From assembly GCA_012295275.1 (NCBI GenBank), contig CM022678.1, positions 2,289,186 to 2,353,185 on the forward strand: a DNA stretch of 64,000 nt, read 5' to 3'. The position numbers and the translations under genes are program-made. The notes beneath the pieces are model-generated. The model was not told the origin of the DNA, did not search any database, and worked only from the letters and a program-made list of their open reading frames with translations. The DNA is from Chrysomallon squamiferum (taxonomy: Eukaryota; Mollusca; Gastropoda; Neomphalida; Peltospiridae). Of this stretch, positions 60,737-64,000 are shown piece by piece (within the stretch, counting starts at the first letter, position 1; each line of letters opens with the position of its first letter).

Positions 60737-63287
60737 CATTATTATTGTATAATATCACATTTTTCAGTAATAGAATTAATTTCATCCCATCACAAAAGTA
60801 ATAAACTTTTTATGATTTCAGGCATTGTTAACCCAGTGTAAAGTTAAGGTCCAGTCCACTAAACAGTTAACAAGAATTCACATATCAAAAACAAAAGAAC
60901 AAGTTGCATAAACACTTAACATCTTTTATTTTATGAAAGTTAAATAAAAACATTAAATTTTGTTCAGTCCACTGAAACAAATTCCAAGTTGGTTTGTATG
61001 AAGTCAGAGTTCATGAATTATTTTATGCTTTCAACATATTTTAAAAGTAAAAGTTAACAGATCCCAGAATATTTCTCATTGACTGATGACTTCTTGCACA
61101 AGAACGAGCGAATGAATGCAAAAGAATGAAAGTACGATTTCTTGCCATGTACAAACTACAGGTTGTTTTCTATATATATATATATATTTTTATAATAAAT
61201 TGTTTACAAATAATTTCTTTAAGCATTTAAAAGATGCTTTCTCTAATTAAATATACATGTATTTAGTAATACAAGAAATTATTTGTAAAACCAATTAACA
61301 TTATGTAAAGGTATTAAAATTTGAATACTGTATTATTTACAGATGTTTATAAAGATGATAGCTGCCAACCACAGCAGAGATGTACATTAACATGAAATCA
61401 TGAAGTGATCAAAATTTGGAATTTAGAATGTAGCAGACTATTGAAAGCTGGAGGCTACAAATTCTCAAAGTGTATTTATACAAACGGGCAATGAAGAAAA
61501 AATGTACAACTTGTGACAGCATCAACCTGATTTGAAGTATTTCTCACTATTTTATAATTATTTGTTCCAAACACTAAAAGTTAACCAAGTTCATATGTTG
61601 TATTAAATAAATAATGCATTTTAAAGAATTTTTAATTTTTAAATCTAATTGAATACAAGTAAATATGAATAGTTAGAATTGAAAGTATGGTCTGCTGATA
61701 AACTCAATGTTAAATTATCTATGTGTTTAAACTGCTTTAAATTTATTGTAATATTTGCCTGGAAAAATGGGAATATTTTACTATGATTTATAAAACAAGT
61801 GTTACAAAGGCTGGTAAATAAGCTGAGAAAAACGAATTAGTTTTTTAACAGCAAGTAATTGGCAATAAGAAAATGAAACAAATGTGAAAAATGGAACAAT
61901 TAGATTTTTTTTACATCACAGTATTATCACATAATAACATGTTTCTTTGAGTCTCAGATTAAATCTGTGGTTAAAGGTCCAATAACAAGAAAACTGCTAC
62001 ATGTTCTGTGTGACTGACTACACTGTCTCTCTCCTCTCTGTATTTACATTTTTATTTTTATGGAAGTGATAGTTACTGTGACTCCAAAATGCCCAAAATG
62101 TGCTTCAGTGATACATGACTGGCCAAGGCAGAATTGTTAAAGCTTTGTTTTGCACTCTGTCAAACTGTTAAGTTAAATATTAATGGTTTTTATGTGAGTG
62201 TACTGCAGTTTGAGAAAAACATGATGCACTGAACTGTCACAGTGAAATCAGTTGTAACTGTCATTCAGAAACATGGAACATCATTCTTTTGTTAATCATC
62301 ACAAAGTTGTAATTACTTGTCACATGTTGTCATCGTCTGTATTTTCTCCAGGTGTATTTTTATGACATTTCCATTTGTATCATTTATATCACATGATTTA
62401 CTATGGTAACAGTATAATTAAAACTATTCAGATATTATATATACATTTATTTTGTTTATATAATTTAATGCAAATGACAAAACTAATAATATAATTTAAT
62501 TCTTTCTAACTGTTCTGATAATTATTATATTTACTACAAAACTGATATATATCTTAGCACAACTATTGTGATAATTTTATTTACTACAAACCTATGATAT
62601 AATTTAGAATAACTATTGTGATAATTATTACATTTCTTCAAAACTAAGGTTTAAGTTAATATAGCTATTCTAATAGTTATTATATTTACAATAAACTACA
62701 GTATATCTGTATGACTATTGTGATAATTATTTTATAGATATAATTTAGTACTGCAACTGACAAAACATCCTACAAATGCTTTGTGATAATTATTAGTTAA
62801 TTGTTATAAAATATTTTGAATGAACTGATTTGAATATGATGTAAGAGTAATTAGTTACAACAATATTAAGTTTTCGCTTTAGCAGTATTGTGATAATTAT
62901 GATTTCATGAGTATTTTTATATAATAATCTAACATCAGTATTTACAAAATGAGGACATTTATTAAAACAATTCTCATTTCATTATTTAAAATACTTTCAA
63001 GAATATATTTATGGAATAAAAGTTGAGAATGCAGTTTGAGCTGTTTTCATTTAGGCAGAGCTGAATGACATATCAAATAGTATGCACTGTCTGTGGGTAG
63101 GTGTAAATGAAATATCACTTGTTGTTAATAAGAAAGAATAGCCTATGAAGTGACAGCAGCGGATTTCTTCTTTTGTTATCTCAATGTTCCTTAATCTTAT
63201 GTCTCTTCTGATATAAATAAAAAGAATTAGATAATTAAAAAAAAATGTTCCTCCTTTTATATTAAAAATTATATTATTTTTTTACAG
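59480..63287 (+). other. 5' flank / leader intron of the second receptor-like gene
   Basis: No coding exon recognised. About 61540-63250 is collinear with 20610-22150 in gene 1. An (ATT)n run occupies 60661-60747. The segment ends at a 3' splice site (TTTTTTTACAG, AG at 63286-63287), so at least one upstream noncoding exon is expected but not identified. Confidence 0.5.
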
Positions 63288-63297
63288 CTCAGCCAAT

Positions 63298-63505
63298 ATG
63301 GATAACAAAAACGAGAGTTCAGAAGTTTCTTCTAACAATGCAGAATCTGTGACAGCTGTTTCTTCTGCAGAGTCTGTGACAGCTGATTCTTCTGCAGAGT
63401 CTGATCTAACAGGATTATTACAAATTCTGCAACAATTGTCTGAGAAATTTGTTGATGTAAATACTAAAAACAATACAGGTGAAACTCCTTTTTGCAGCAA
63501 TTGTG
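63298..63505 (+). CDS. Second receptor-like gene, first coding exon with ankyrin-derived tail
   Basis: The exon begins at 63288 after TTTTTTTACAG. The ATG at 63298 gives MDNKNESSEVSSNNAESVTA, then repeated SSAESVTADSSAESDLTG and LLQILQQLSEK. It ends with VDVNTKNNTGETPF, which is plainly ankyrin sequence: the DNA matches the VNTKNSRGETPLF segments of gene 1 (for example 29132-29175). The exon leaves in phase 1 at TTGTG|GTAATA (donor 63506), matching the next exon's phase. The N-terminal part is acidic, Ser-rich and low-complexity. A lone partial ankyrin unit in front of an amyloid motif is odd and may be a relic of exon fusion. The gene continues beyond the window. Confidence 0.6.
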
Positions 63506-63889
63506 GTAATACATACAGTATTTCAATATACTGTTTAATTTTTTATAGGAAATTATAAAGAGTCAACATTATTTTTATATTTGTAATATTAGAATATTTG
63601 AATGTATTGTTTACTTTACTGATAGGCAAAAAAGAAAAGTGACACTTTCTTATTTACACTGATAATGAATTAACAATTTAAAGTCTTTATGACCTTTTTG
63701 TTTAACAGATTAAAACATTTCCAATACAGTTTTTAAAACATATATTATATACACACAGCAATACAGTTGACAGATAACATATAGTATTAATACTGTATGC
63801 TACCATAGTTCTACATGTAGTTAAAACATTTTTAGAAATAACATTTGCAAGATGTGAATTTTGATGATTTAATTTTCTCTGCTTTGCAG

Positions 63890-63967
63890 GTCCTGCAGCA
63901 CCAGTTATTAATATAAATGTGTCTAATTGTGGAACAGTTGTGTTAGGAGATAACACTAACATAACTA
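63890..63967 (+). CDS. Second receptor-like gene, RHIM-like motif exon (partial gene)
   Basis: A 78-bp phase-1/phase-1 exon, acceptor CTGCTTTGCAG, donor ACTA|GTAAGT (63968). It encodes GPAAPVININVSNCGTVVLG followed by DNTNIT. The core VVLGDNTNI has the spacing of a RHIM (hydrophobic-x-hydrophobic-G-x-x-x-x-hydrophobic), preceded by an alternating INVSNCG strand. It is homologous in position, phase and flanking intron to the motif exons of gene 1 and is the best-preserved motif in the window. The remaining exons lie to the right. Confidence 0.7.
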
Positions 63968-64000
63968 GTAAGTTAATAACTGAAGCATATTTAGTAGATA

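Overview
This is an animal nuclear genome window, most likely from a mollusc or other lophotrochozoan. It is AT-rich and intron-rich, with GT/AG introns, one assembly gap, and very dense (ATT)n, (TG)n, (TATG)n and (CTA)n microsatellites. The gene content (a STAND NTPase with many ankyrin repeats, a FAM167-type gene, a fragment of exosome subunit EXOSC6) supports an animal. The phylum is inferred from the style of the receptor gene, not proven. Most open frames outside the entries below are low-complexity translations of microsatellites.

Layout. 1-20.5 kb: no convincing protein-coding exon. It is a mosaic of diverged, re-used noncoding modules. Four of them are copies of a probable promoter plus 5' leader ending in a splice donor (about 2.2-2.47, 5.7-5.97, 13.1-13.38 and 19.27-19.39 kb). 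Two DNA-transposon remnants are also present. 20.5-33.6 kb: a complete-looking immune-receptor-type gene body on the + strand. Tiny phase-1 exons (22.66-23.94 kb) each encode a RHIM-like amyloid motif. They are followed by a 33-bp linker exon and one huge exon (26391-32158) encoding an nSTAND3-type P-loop NTPase and about 31 ankyrin repeats. 33.6-57.7 kb: a FAM167-like locus torn apart by a tandem duplication of about 9 kb (copy A about 35.4-43.95 kb, copy B about 47.1-57.25 kb). Exons 1 and 2 survive in copy A and exon 3 lies after copy B, with a nonsense codon and a 7-bp frameshift, so the gene looks dead. Copy B carries an inserted EXOSC6 exon and a mariner-type transposase fragment. 57.7-64 kb: noncoding sequence paralogous to the 5' flank of the receptor gene, then the first two coding exons of a second receptor-like gene running off the right edge, again with a RHIM-like exon.

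How it fits together. The main gene has the plan of an NLR-like signalling receptor: N-terminal amyloid-type signalling motifs, a central STAND NTPase switch and a C-terminal repeat sensor. The motif exons have been multiplied in tandem (one copy has a dead donor, one is frameshifted), the sensor repeats have been homogenised (a perfect 396-bp duplication), and the 5' flank and leader have been copied around the locus. I read this as a rapidly evolving, birth-and-death receptor family. All domain assignments are from reading motifs by eye. No database search was run.
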